Positions 17,462 to 25,718 of a stretch of 64,000 bases of DNA are shown here, piece by piece. The DNA comes from JAMWDF01 sp964645405 (GTDB lineage: Bacteria > Ratteibacteria > UBA8468 > B48-G9 > DSTR01). The notes beneath the pieces are model-generated. The model was given only the letters and a program-made list of their open reading frames with translations. It had not been told where the DNA came from and ran no database searches. The position numbers and the translations under genes were made by a program. Within the stretch, counting starts at the first letter, position 1; every line of letters begins with the position of its first letter. The stretch covers positions 1 to 64,000 of the forward strand of contig CAZYCA010000042.1 in assembly GCA_964645405.1 (NCBI GenBank), in the 5' to 3' direction.

Positions 17462-18076
17462 TTATCTGACATTTGCCAGCCAGCTAACTAAAAAATTTGC
17501 CAGGCTGGAAATCCATCCGAGAAGACCGGAGTAAAGAAGCAACAGAATGATAATCATTCCATAGCGTTCCAGTCTGAGAAAGGACCATTTCCACTGGAAC
17601 GGAAGAAAGACAGAAAGAATCCTGGAACCATCTAAGGGTGGAATGGGAACAAGATTAAAAAAAGCCAGCCAGAAGTTGATAAGACTACCCAACAGAAAAA
17701 CAGAAGATACAGGCTGCACATGCGGAAACATTCGGTAGGCAAGGGCAAAAACTGTACCCAGGATGAGGTTGGTAAAAGGACCAGCAAAACTTACCAGTAC
17801 CGTACCATAATCCATATCCCTGAATCTTAAAGGGTTAATCGGGACAGGTTTTGCCCACCCGATTAGAACCCTACTGCGACTTAGAATCAAAAGTAAAGGA
17901 ACAAGGAGGCTACCCACAGGGTCAAGATGTGCCAGGGGATTCAGGGTTAACCGCCCGGAAAGACGGGCGGTGTCATCACCCTGGGTAAGTGCAGCATAGC
18001 CGTGAGCATACTCATGAATTACCACAGAAAAAAGAAGAAGAAAAATGGAAAGAAATTGCTGGTAGATATAGTCCAT
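17462..18076 (-). CDS. Site-2-protease-family M50 membrane metalloprotease
   Basis: A 204-residue integral membrane protein with the zinc motif HEYAH (21-25) in the first membrane segment. The third-ligand motif NLVPIPPLDGSRI lies about residues 138-150, and several further hydrophobic segments are present. This is the compact M50B type without PDZ domains, resembling B. subtilis YwhC. Such proteases cut within membranes, but the substrate here is unknown. The gene follows murJ by three bases. Confidence 0.9.
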   Translation of the reverse strand: MDYIYQQFLSIFLLLFSVVIHEYAHGYAALTQGDDTARLSGRLTLNPLAHLDPVGSLLVPLLLILSRSRVLIGWAKPVPINPLRFRDMDYGTVLVSFAGPFTNLILGTVFALAYRMFPHVQPVSSVFLLGSLINFWLAFFNLVPIPPLDGSRILSVFLPFQWKWSFLRLERYGMIIILLLLYSGLLGWISSLANFLVSWLANVR

Positions 18077-18079
18077 CGG

Positions 18080-19609
18080 TTAACTCCCTGTTACAGGTTT
18101 TTTCCAGTCCAGGTAACCGCAAAGAAAAAGAATAGCCCCATAAACAACGGCTGTCAGTGTGATACAGCTCATCAACATTAAAGGTAAACTTAAATATGAA
18201 ACCAGCAGAAGACGCAGCCCATAGAGAGCAATACCAGCAACCAGAGAGGCAACTGTCAGCAGATAGAAAGAACCCGCCAGCTTTCTAAAATTAAGATAAA
18301 GATGTTTGCGGTGAAAAAGCAACAATAAGAAAAAAAAGTTGCTCAGGCCAACCAGACTTGTTGACAGAGCAATCCCACCCTGCCGGAGGAACTTCATCAG
18401 AACGATATCCAGGATAAAGTTCGTGATGATAGAAATTACCCCGACTCGCACAGGTGTTCTTGTATCATGAAAGGCGTAAAAGGCACGGGTAAGCACAGAT
18501 GCTCCTCCGTATCCTATCAGTCCCAGACTGTAAAAACTCAGGGCATAAGCGGTAACCTCCACAGAAGAAGAAGTGAACATTCCTCTCTGGAAAAGAACAG
18601 AAATTATTTCCCTTCTTAGAATAATAAGTCCAGCAGTGCTGGGCAACAAAACAGCAAACACAAGGGATAAAGAAGAAACAAGATTTTTTTTAAATAAATC
18701 CATATCTTTCCGTACCTGCAGTTCTGCCAGCCAGGGTAACACCGCGGTAGAAACAGAAAGAGCAAAGATACCCAGAGGCAACTGATAAAGCCGTGTCGCA
18801 TACCAGAGGGCAGAAACCATTCCCGCAGAAAGAAAATGTGCCAGACTATAGTCTACCAGAAGGTTAATCGGTCCCACTGCCATACCAATCATCACCGGTA
18901 ACAGAAGGTTTGCCATTTTCAAAATGGCAGGATGTCTGAAGTTAAAATTAAACCGAAAAGAAAAACCCCACCTTTTAACTGTTGGCCACTGGATAAGAAA
19001 CTGCGCCATACCACCAGCCACCACCCCCAGGCACAACCCTAAAATTTGCTTTTCCAGTTGTTTACCAAACAGTGGACAAAGAAAAAATAGCGCCCCTATC
19101 CAGAATATGTCAAGAACAATGGGCGCCAGAGAAGGAAGGAGGAAATGTTTATGGGAGTTAAGAATGCCCATCGCTAAAGCAGAGACAGAGATAAAAATAA
19201 GGTAAGGAAAGGTAAATCTTAGAAGAGAAAAGGTTAAATACCAGCCTGAACCTGTCGGAAGAAAAGATTGTGCCAGTGGCACAAACAACAAAACAAGTAA
19301 GTACAAGCCACAGGTAACCATCAGGGATAAAGAAAAACAGATAGAGATAATCTCCTTTCTAACAGTCTCCTTTTCCGGGTCAGTGAGATATTCTGTGTAT
19401 ACCGGAATAAAGGCTGCACTCAACGCACCCTCAGCTAAAAGACCGCGAAAAAAATTGGGTATCATGAAAGCCAGAAGAAAAGCATCATAGATTCCAGTTG
19501 TCCCGAATACCCTTGCGGAAGCCATCTCCCGCACCAGGCCCACCAATCTTGCGACAGCAGTGGCAAATGCCAGACCAGCAGCTACCTGGCTGATCTTATG
19601 AAAACTCAT
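18080..19609 (-). CDS. murJ: Lipid II flippase MurJ
   Basis: A 509-residue polytopic membrane protein of the MviN/MurJ family, with about 14 hydrophobic segments. The N terminus AVARLVGLVREMASARVFG is the family hallmark, and PNFFRGLLAEGALSAAFIPVY is also conserved. It moves lipid II across the cytoplasmic membrane for peptidoglycan synthesis. ATG overlaps the lysS stop (ATGA). Confidence 0.95.
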   Translation of the reverse strand: MSFHKISQVAAGLAFATAVARLVGLVREMASARVFGTTGIYDAFLLAFMIPNFFRGLLAEGALSAAFIPVYTEYLTDPEKETVRKEIISICFSLSLMVTCGLYLLVLLFVPLAQSFLPTGSGWYLTFSLLRFTFPYLIFISVSALAMGILNSHKHFLLPSLAPIVLDIFWIGALFFLCPLFGKQLEKQILGLCLGVVAGGMAQFLIQWPTVKRWGFSFRFNFNFRHPAILKMANLLLPVMIGMAVGPINLLVDYSLAHFLSAGMVSALWYATRLYQLPLGIFALSVSTAVLPWLAELQVRKDMDLFKKNLVSSLSLVFAVLLPSTAGLIILRREIISVLFQRGMFTSSSVEVTAYALSFYSLGLIGYGGASVLTRAFYAFHDTRTPVRVGVISIITNFILDIVLMKFLRQGGIALSTSLVGLSNFFFLLLLFHRKHLYLNFRKLAGSFYLLTVASLVAGIALYGLRLLLVSYLSLPLMLMSCITLTAVVYGAILFLCGYLDWKKPVTGS

Positions 19610-21030
19610 GGTTTGGGACGTAACAGAGGGAAGAGAATAACTTCCCGGATAGAACTTGTATTTGTCAAAAGCATCACCAGCCGGTCAATACCTACACCCA
19701 GTCCCCCGGCCGGTGGCATCCCGTGCTCCAGGGCGTTGATATACTGATAGTCAACTTCCCTGGGCCGGTCAGGTCTTTGACTTTTAACCTGTTCTTCAAA
19801 TCTTTCTTTCTGTTCTACCGGGTCATTTAACTCAGAGTAAGCATTTGCTATCTCTAATCCGGCAATAAAAAGTTCAAAACGTTCGGTCATATCCTGGCTT
19901 CCAGGAAGATTCTTAGCCAGTGCGGAAACTGCCTGCGGGTATTCCACTACAAAGGTAGGTGCTATCAGTTCAGGCTGAACAAGTTTCTTAAAAATGAGAT
20001 CCAGACAGTCAAAAACTGTCCGGTCCGTCATTTGTTCACCAGGACTCAAAAGTTGTGCTTTCTCTCTCACGGCATCTTGCTTTCGCCAGTCCAGACCAAT
20101 CGCCTGAAAGCATTCACACCACTTCAATCTTCTCCATGGTCTGCTTAAATCAATAATCTTGTCCTGATAAGAAATCCGGGTTTCTCCAGAAATCCCTTTT
20201 ACACAAAAAGTTATAAGTTCCTCGGTTAACTCCATCATACCGGCGCAGTCGCTGTAGGCTGCATACAGCTCCAGCATAGTAAATTCCGGGTTGTGAAGAG
20301 GAGAAATCCCTTCGTTTCTGAAACAGCGGTTAATTTCAAAGACTTTTTCCAGTCCACCAACCAGCAGCCTTTTCAGGTAAAGCTCAGGTGCAATGCGCAG
20401 GTAAAGATCAAGGTCAAGGGTATTATGGTGGGTTATGAAAGGCCGTGCTTCTGCTCCTCCAGGAATCAGATGCATCATCGGTGTCTCCACTTCCAGAAAT
20501 CCTTTTTCCACCAGAAACTCCCGGATACCCTGAATAATAAGGCTGCGCTTGACAAAGACATCCCTCACTTCCTGGTTCATAATTAAATCAAGTTCGCGAC
20601 AACGGAATCTCGTTTCTATGTCTCTCAAACCATGCCATTTCTCCGGCAGAGGACGAAGTGCCTTACCCAGTATTTTTAAGGAATTAACCGCAATTGTCAG
20701 TTCTCCGGTTCTGGTTCGGAAAACATCCCCTGTAACTCCGACAATGTCACCGATATCAAGATGCTCAAAAAAAATTTTGCTTTCCTCACCCAGATTCTCA
20801 ATTTTTACATAAAGTTGAATTTTCCCTGACTCATCCCTTAAGTCAAGAAATGCTGTCCGCCCATGTCGCCGAAAAGCCATGATTCTGCCTGCCGCAGAAA
20901 TTTCTTTCTGACCCTCTTTTATCTCTCTGGCAGGATGGTGCGGAAACGCTCTCCCATAGGGTTCCAGATTATGATTCTGCAATATCTCCCTTTTCTCCAG
21001 TCTCTGCTGGTAAATCTCCTCCTGTATCAT
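19606..21030 (-). CDS. lysS: Lysyl-tRNA synthetase, class II
   Basis: A 474-residue class II LysRS. It has an N-terminal OB-fold anticodon-binding domain (about 40-140, GRTAFLDLRDESGKIQLY), motif 2 (FRNEGISPLHNPEFTMLE) and motif 3 (GGLGVGIDRLVMLL). It charges tRNA-Lys. TGGAGAAAAAC precedes ATG 21030. The first 62 bases overlap the 3' end of the upstream CBS-domain gene in another frame, an unusually long same-strand overlap. The family-like start LEKREILQNHNLEPYG argues the start is real. Confidence 0.96.
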   Translation of the reverse strand: MIQEEIYQQRLEKREILQNHNLEPYGRAFPHHPAREIKEGQKEISAAGRIMAFRRHGRTAFLDLRDESGKIQLYVKIENLGEESKIFFEHLDIGDIVGVTGDVFRTRTGELTIAVNSLKILGKALRPLPEKWHGLRDIETRFRCRELDLIMNQEVRDVFVKRSLIIQGIREFLVEKGFLEVETPMMHLIPGGAEARPFITHHNTLDLDLYLRIAPELYLKRLLVGGLEKVFEINRCFRNEGISPLHNPEFTMLELYAAYSDCAGMMELTEELITFCVKGISGETRISYQDKIIDLSRPWRRLKWCECFQAIGLDWRKQDAVREKAQLLSPGEQMTDRTVFDCLDLIFKKLVQPELIAPTFVVEYPQAVSALAKNLPGSQDMTERFELFIAGLEIANAYSELNDPVEQKERFEEQVKSQRPDRPREVDYQYINALEHGMPPAGGLGVGIDRLVMLLTNTSSIREVILFPLLRPKP

Positions 21031-22306
21031 GTTTTTCTCCAGTTAAAGAATCAACTTTTTTCAAACGCACCCAGCGAATAGCTTTACTATCCGCATCTTG
21101 AATAATAAACTGATACCAGCGCCAGCGAAACCTTTCCCCCTTCTGGGGAAACCGACCGAGATAGTAGAGTATGAACCCGGCAAGTGTTTTAACCTTGTCC
21201 TCCCGTACACCTAAATTAAACAGCTGGTTAGCCTTTTCTATTTCCAGCCAGCCACAGACCAGATAGGAACCGTCAGGAAGTCTCTGTACCTCAGGCCTCT
21301 CCCTCTTATATTCGTCTCCAATTTCACCCACAATTTCTTCCAGTAAGTCTTCCATCGTCACCAGGCCGGCCGTACCACCATATTCGTCCACCACAATTGC
21401 CATTTGCAAATGCCGCGACTGCAAATCTTGAATTAATTCCTGCACTGTCTTCGTCTCCGGAACAAAATATGCCGGCCGCATAATATCCCTGGCACACAGA
21501 GTTCCTTCAGGGGAAGGAGCTGACAGATTAGCAGCCACAGCATCCTTAATATAGAGAATACCGGTGATATGGTCAAGGTTATCCCTGTAGACAGGGAGTC
21601 TGGAGTAACCTTCTTTAACAATTACCTTCATGATTTCCGGAAGAGTATCTGTCTCCTCCACCGCCACTATACTGACCCGGGGTGTCATAACTTCCCTGAC
21701 CATGGTATCCCCGATTTCAAATATGGAATGAATCATCTCCCGCTCTTCTTCTTCAATCACACCCTCTTCTTCCCCGGCAGTAATCATCGCTTTCAGGTCC
21801 TCCTCAGTGAGAACCGGAAAGACCGATTCAGACTTCAGTCCAAAAGCAGAAAGGAAAAAATCAGACGTAAAAAGAAAGAGCCTGGTTATAGGCGTGAGGA
21901 GAAAACTCAACCAGCGTAACGGAACCAGAACAGCCGGCGCAATCTGTTCGGCGTATCTTTTTCCAAGAGTCTTGGGCATAATCTCACCAAAAACCACAAG
22001 AAAAAAGGTCACTATCCCAATCAGGAGAGCCAGATAAACCCTCTTAAACCAGTGGTAAGATAAGTCCGCAACCAGCATAGATAAAGCCACATTAACAATG
22101 TTGTTACCGGCCAGAATAGTGATAAGGACCATCCTGGGATGCTGAAACCAGAATTCCAGATTACCAGGTCTTGGTTTTTCTCCCAGCTTTCGCCGGTGAT
22201 AAGTACCCAGAGAAATAAGGGCAGCTTCGCTGGCGGAAAAAAATGCTGAGAGAAGAAGAAGAAAAACAACAGCAAAGACCGACCAGCCTAAGTCCGCTTC
22301 ATTCAT
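20969..22306 (-). CDS. CNNM/DUF21 and CBS-domain membrane protein (CorB/HlyC-like)
   Basis: A 445-residue protein. The N-terminal DUF21 membrane domain (about 1-190) contains FFSASEAALISLGTY and FGEIMPKTLGKRYAE. A pair of CBS domains follows (about 200-330, VMTPRVSIVAVEE, DIMRPAYFVPETK, VDEYGGTAGLVTMEDLLEEIVGE split across the region), then a C-terminal CorC/HlyC domain. Members are linked to magnesium or cobalt transport, and the old haemolysin label is not informative. It overlaps birA by four bases and lysS by 62. Confidence 0.9.
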   Translation of the reverse strand: MNEADLGWSVFAVVFLLLLSAFFSASEAALISLGTYHRRKLGEKPRPGNLEFWFQHPRMVLITILAGNNIVNVALSMLVADLSYHWFKRVYLALLIGIVTFFLVVFGEIMPKTLGKRYAEQIAPAVLVPLRWLSFLLTPITRLFLFTSDFFLSAFGLKSESVFPVLTEEDLKAMITAGEEEGVIEEEEREMIHSIFEIGDTMVREVMTPRVSIVAVEETDTLPEIMKVIVKEGYSRLPVYRDNLDHITGILYIKDAVAANLSAPSPEGTLCARDIMRPAYFVPETKTVQELIQDLQSRHLQMAIVVDEYGGTAGLVTMEDLLEEIVGEIGDEYKRERPEVQRLPDGSYLVCGWLEIEKANQLFNLGVREDKVKTLAGFILYYLGRFPQKGERFRWRWYQFIIQDADSKAIRWVRLKKVDSLTGEKHDTGGDLPAETGEKGDIAES

Positions 22307-22878
22307 TTTAGTGCAGGATTATTATGAGGATTCAACCACTCCAGCCTCATTTTATAATTATCCTTGAAAGTGGCAATGAGTTTTTCCAGAAAATCTAATA
22401 TCTTCACCCTGGTGCCAGTCATTTCCAGAAAGGAGGCAGCCTTCCTTTCCTTCTGACCCAGCTCATTATTAAGGTTAACTCCCAGACCCAGGACAGAAAA
22501 GAAATCTTTTTGCTCAATAAGTATTCCTGCAATTTTTTTTCCTTGGATTATTATATCATTGGGCATCTTTAACTGGCAATTACTTAAACCAGACAGTCTC
22601 AAGACAACTATTACACTGGAGCTAGCCACCTGTATCAGGTAGCCGGGCTCGGTTAAAGGTAGAACCCAGGATAAATAAAGTCCCCCTGTTTCTGAGATCC
22701 AGCTGCGACCATAACGGCCACGCCCGGCAGTCTGTTTTTCTGCCCAGATGACTCCTTTCCAGCCCATCCTGCCTGCAAGACTGGCAATATCCATCGTGGA
22801 GGTAACTTCCCGGAAAAAACAAATTTCCACGCCTTCAAGACAAAAAATACGTTCACAGCCTGCGAAAGGATTTTCCAT
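22303..22878 (-). CDS. birA: Biotin-[acetyl-CoA-carboxylase] ligase, monofunctional
   Basis: A 191-residue biotin protein ligase. It shows the biotinyl-AMP motif TAGRGRYGRSW, MPNDII and GKKIAGILIEQ. It attaches biotin to carboxylase carrier proteins. There is no N-terminal winged-helix domain, so it is not a BirA-type repressor. The C-terminal SH3-like domain also appears missing or minimal, since the protein is short. It overlaps coaX by 26 bases. Confidence 0.88.
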   Translation of the reverse strand: MENPFAGCERIFCLEGVEICFFREVTSTMDIASLAGRMGWKGVIWAEKQTAGRGRYGRSWISETGGLYLSWVLPLTEPGYLIQVASSSVIVVLRLSGLSNCQLKMPNDIIIQGKKIAGILIEQKDFFSVLGLGVNLNNELGQKERKAASFLEMTGTRVKILDFLEKLIATFKDNYKMRLEWLNPHNNPALK

Positions 22879-23596
22879 ACCTGCTCTCTGTTTCTTCTAA
22901 CACCTGCCGGATGCCTTCCAAGGAAAGATGCGGCCGATAAACATACGGAAAAGAAAGACAGGACTGAAAAAGCACCGCGCCTCCACCAGTAAGAAAGACT
23001 GTACTGCCGGAAAATTTCTTCAGAAGAGAAAGCACCACTTTTTCTATTGCTCCCGCTAACCCGTAAGTCAGTCCTGCCCGGATAGCCTGCACAGTATCCT
23101 TCCCCGGTAATTTTACACGCGTCTGAATCCGAACAGGCGGAAGAAGTGCTGTAGAAGTAAGACTTTTCAGCCACAAGGACGGACCTGGCAGAATGACTCC
23201 ACCAATAAATTCTCCCTTCCGGGAACAAACATCAACCGTTACAGCTGTCCCGATATCCACTACTAAACATTCCTTGCCTGCCTCGGAATAGGCTGCTTTC
23301 ACATTAAGAACCCTATCCACTCCTACCTTCTCAGGATTACTTACCAGTAAGGGCACCAAACAATCTTCAGGTTTGATAACCTGAACAGGAAAAGTGGAAA
23401 GCTGCTGGAGGACTTTCCTGGTGGCTTGAGGAACAACAGAAGCCAGACCAATCTTTGTGATTTTCCTGCCACCCCGGGGTAAAGTTATCCTTTCCGACAC
23501 TTTCCCGGTGCTCCGGTAGGACACCTGTAAAAGACACTGTCCGGAGTAAAGACCATACTTAACCCGGGAATTGCCTATGTCTACTGTCAGGTACAT
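22853..23596 (-). CDS. coaX: Type III pantothenate kinase
   Basis: About 247 residues, with the ASKHA-fold phosphate motif LTVDIGNSRVKYGLY, the second VVDIGTAVTVDV, and GGVILPGPSLW. It makes 4'-phosphopantothenate, the first step of CoA synthesis. ATG 23596 is preferred, with AAAGGATGC upstream at good spacing. An ATG three codons earlier lies inside that ribosome site. It is the 5'-most gene of the minus-strand housekeeping block. The birA-coaX pairing is common. Confidence 0.94.
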   Translation of the reverse strand: MYLTVDIGNSRVKYGLYSGQCLLQVSYRSTGKVSERITLPRGGRKITKIGLASVVPQATRKVLQQLSTFPVQVIKPEDCLVPLLVSNPEKVGVDRVLNVKAAYSEAGKECLVVDIGTAVTVDVCSRKGEFIGGVILPGPSLWLKSLTSTALLPPVRIQTRVKLPGKDTVQAIRAGLTYGLAGAIEKVVLSLLKKFSGSTVFLTGGGAVLFQSCLSFPYVYRPHLSLEGIRQVLEETESRYGKSFRRL

Positions 23597-24020
23597 AAAA
23601 AGCATCCTTTTCTTTATATTTTATAAAATTTTCGCCTTTTTTTCATTTTTTCTGAAAACGCTGCCAGTTTCGGGTTGTCATAGACGCACAGATGGTTACC
23701 ACCTGTTTGAGTAAAATTAATGCCAGCCCATTCGTCCTGGGCAAAACAAATCTGACAATTTTATCTGCTCCTCCTCTCTTAATAAATCTGTCAAGTTTTT
23801 CTTCTTTTATTAAATTTTTAAAATCCCCTTCTCTTTTTATTTTATACCTTTTTGCTCTTAGCCTTACCCTCTCATTTCTTCCAGTCTCACCAACTTTTTC
23901 GGCGGCCTGTTCCTACATTACTTCATTCAGTGTCTAAGAGCATTATCGGTACTAAAATAAATATTGTGTCTGGGGCAGACATAAATTAAAAATTTAAAAT
24001 AGAAGAACAAGGAGGGACAG
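23597..24020. other. Gene-poor junction between coaX and the transposase remnant
   Basis: No intact gene is seen. Positions 23614-23760 hold an apparent coding remnant on the minus strand. From about 23760 to 23910 the plus strand is strongly pyrimidine-rich and contains TTAAAATCCCC (near 23815), resembling the core of the intergenic repeats near 55.9 and 60.1 kb. From about 23940 the sequence leads into the transposase remnant, and GGTACTAAAATAAATATTG (from 23948) may be its left end. A weak TATAAA upstream of coaX has no good -35. Confidence 0.5.
23614..23760 (-). pseudogene. Unidentified C-terminal coding remnant
   Basis: A 48-codon frame, open between stops but without a start codon, reads like real protein. 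It holds CQIC near its start, then DEWAGINFTQTGGNHLC, VYDNPKLAAF and a Lys/Arg-rich tail before TAA. A second minus-strand frame (23643-23912), in a different phase, is open for 89 codons. Together they could be one gene broken by a frameshift near 23755. The family is not recognised. Purine-rich DNA favours long Lys/Glu frames by chance, so the second frame is weak evidence. Confidence 0.3.
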
Positions 24021-24437
24021 ATGGAAAAGTGGGAATTAAGCAAAGAAAAATTTGAAAGGTGTAAGAAGCAGGCGGTGGCAAAGACAGTTGAGAAGATGTT
24101 TCCGGATATAACAAACGGGGAAAAGAAAGCACTCTGTGAGTTTTTTGTGGGATTGTTTAATGAATTTATGGTATCTGAGAGGGAGATATATTTAGAGAGG
24201 GAACCATCTGACAAAGGAAATGGATATTACAGCAGGGAGTTAATCTCAAACTCTGGTGAGTTAGGTATAGAAGTACCGAGAACAAGAAATGGTAAATTCA
24301 GACCACATTTTCTCGGAGAGAAATATAAAAAAAGGCATTCAGAGGACTTTGAAGAGTTTTTAATTTCTCTTATAACAAATGGCTATAGTAAAAACCAGAT
24401 AAGTCGCATCTCCGGAGCATATGAAAATGCTCCATGA
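24021..24437 (+). pseudogene. IS256-family transposase, N-terminal fragment
   Basis: 138 codons that match only the start of IS256/Mutator-type transposases. The run EREIYLEREPSDKGNGYYSR, then the segment GELGIEVPRTRNGKFRPHFL, and then a LITNGYSKNQIS helix are family hallmarks. The DDE catalytic core and the remaining 250 or so residues are missing, and the frame ends in a short unrelated tail at 24437. A strong AAGGAGGG lies upstream of the ATG. No matching inverted repeat was found downstream, so the right end was probably deleted. Not expected to be active. Confidence 0.8.
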
Positions 24438-24537
24438 TATTTAAATCCAGTATACCGGCTATTTCAATCATCCCTTCAAAATTAGTTAAACAGGGGTGGT
24501 AACGACCTCTGGGACCATTTACCGGGTACACTTGACA
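24412..24537 (-). pseudogene. Unidentified coding remnant at the transposase breakpoint
   Basis: The minus strand here is open and protein-like, containing NGPRGRYHPCLTNFEGMIEI followed by AGILDLNIMEHF. The frame is bounded by TGA at 24538-24540 and runs on into the antisense of the transposase, where similarity to real protein ends. No start codon fits. It may be the interior of a gene destroyed when the element inserted or was deleted. The family is not recognised. Confidence 0.3.
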
Positions 24538-24560
24538 TCACCGGAAAAATTTATTATCCT
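24532..24560 (+). promoter_or_regulatory. Promoter of the trp operon
   Basis: A perfect -35 TTGACA (24532-24537) is followed by a 17-base spacer and TATCCT (24555-24560). Transcription would start about 24566-24568, close to 145 bases before the trpD ATG, leaving a leader long enough for attenuation. Confidence 0.6.
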
Positions 24561-24567
24561 TTTTTGC

Positions 24568-24645
24568 ATGAGATGGACCACAAAAAAATTTAAACTGCCT
24601 ACTCTTCGTAAAAACTACCTGCGCAATTTCCTCGCCTGGCGTTAG
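24568..24645 (+). CDS. Possible trp leader peptide, 25 residues, leaderless
   Basis: An ATG seven bases after the putative -10 opens a 25-codon frame ending in TAG. Two codons are Trp (positions 3 and 24), far above background, and Arg and Lys are frequent. No ribosome site exists, so the message would have to be translated as leaderless. The second Trp codon (24637-24639) lies about 13 bases before a sequence able to pair with the trpD ribosome site. The Trp codons are not in tandem as in classic TrpL. Real translation is unproven. Confidence 0.35.
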   Translation: MRWTTKKFKLPTLRKNYLRNFLAWR

Positions 24646-24651
24646 CCATTC

Positions 24652-24710
24652 TTTTCTCCAGAATAATCTTTATAATCTTTAGTTTTTTCCTGTATTCACC
24701 TGGAGGAAAA
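24652..24710 (+). promoter_or_regulatory. Candidate stem masking the trpD ribosome-binding site
   Basis: TTTTCTCCAG (24652-24661) is complementary to CTGGAGGAAAA (24700-24710), with one bulged G. The second arm is the trpD Shine-Dalgarno site, so pairing would block trpD translation. A ribosome paused at Trp24 of the upstream short frame would reach the first arm and free the site. There is no GC-rich terminator hairpin with a U-run, so any control would be translational. Confidence 0.35.
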
Positions 24711-25718
24711 ATGAACGAAATATTAAAAAAGCTTTTAGAAAATAATCACCTTACCGAAGAGGAAAGTTACACCGCCTTTCAGGGTTTGATGGAAGCAACA
24801 GTTTCCCCTGTGCAGGCGGCTGCTTTCTTAACTCTGCTCAGGGCCAGAGGAGAACAACCTTCTGAAATCACAGGAGCAGCCAGACTCCTGCGGGACAAAG
24901 CATGGAAAATAAACATAACAAAACCAGTCATTGTTGATACCTGTGGCACCGGGGGTGATGGCAGTTACACTTTTAACATTTCCACCGGTGCTGCTATTCT
25001 GGCTGCAGGTTGTGGTCTGACGGTAGCCAAACATGGCAACCGTGCTGTCTCCAGTAACTGCGGGAGTGCAGATGTCCTGGAAGCCTTTGGCTACCCCATC
25101 CAGGCGGCACCACAAAAAACCCAGCAGGCTCTGGAACGCTTCGGGTTTGCCTTTTTGTTTGCTCCGGTTTATCATCAGGCTATGAGAAACGTTGCGGAGA
25201 TAAGAAAACAACTTGGTTTTCGTACGATTTTCAACATTATCGGACCACTCTGCAACCCTGCTGGAGCCAATGTCCAGATTATTGGTGTGGGTGACTATCA
25301 ACTGCTCAAAACTATTCCCCGGGTTGTCCAGAAACTGGGAATCAAAGGTTATGTTCTGTATGCCGAGGACGGAATGGATGAAGTCAGCCTTACCGGAAAA
25401 ACCTTTCTGGTAGAGGTAAAACGGAACCGCCTGGTGGAAACAGAAATCTATCCTTCTAATTTTGGTTTCCAGTCCTGCCGGAAACAGGATTTGAAAGGTG
25501 GCCAGGCGAAAGAAAATGCCAGCATCCTGAAGGAAATACTTACTGGTAAACTAACCGGTCCCTGCCGGCATATCGTAGTGGCTAATGCAACCGTCGCTCT
25601 GGTGGCTGCCGGACTCGTCAAATCATTGCAGGAAGGGGTCCACCTCTGTAACGAAGTAATAGAAAAAAACATTGCCTGGGACAAATTCCAGGCGGTGAAA
25701 GATTTTCTTCTCTCATGA
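24711..25718 (+). CDS. trpD: Anthranilate phosphoribosyltransferase
   Basis: A 335-residue TrpD. It shows the PRPP-binding motif DTCGTGGDGSYTFNIST and the anthranilate-site KHGNRAVSSNCGSADVLEA. It joins anthranilate to PRPP in tryptophan synthesis. GGAGG precedes the ATG. trpE and trpG, normally upstream, are absent from the window. Its last codons overlap the next gene (ATGA). Confidence 0.96.
   Translation: MNEILKKLLENNHLTEEESYTAFQGLMEATVSPVQAAAFLTLLRARGEQPSEITGAARLLRDKAWKINITKPVIVDTCGTGGDGSYTFNISTGAAILAAGCGLTVAKHGNRAVSSNCGSADVLEAFGYPIQAAPQKTQQALERFGFAFLFAPVYHQAMRNVAEIRKQLGFRTIFNIIGPLCNPAGANVQIIGVGDYQLLKTIPRVVQKLGIKGYVLYAEDGMDEVSLTGKTFLVEVKRNRLVETEIYPSNFGFQSCRKQDLKGGQAKENASILKEILTGKLTGPCRHIVVANATVALVAAGLVKSLQEGVHLCNEVIEKNIAWDKFQAVKDFLLS

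Noticed and set aside
23692..23937. 81-codon plus-strand frame in the coaX-transposase gap
   Set aside because: Low-complexity Ser/Phe/Leu translation of a pyrimidine-rich stretch, with no ribosome site. The opposite strand reads better.
24414..24433. GGAGCAT/ATGCTCC hairpin considered as a terminator
   Set aside because: No T-run follows and it coincides with the end of the transposase fragment and a coding remnant.
24480..24530. GGGGTGGTAACGACC resembling the T-box antiterminator sequence
   Set aside because: It lies upstream of the putative trp promoter, lacks a matching terminator and a visible specifier stem, and overlaps an apparent coding remnant.
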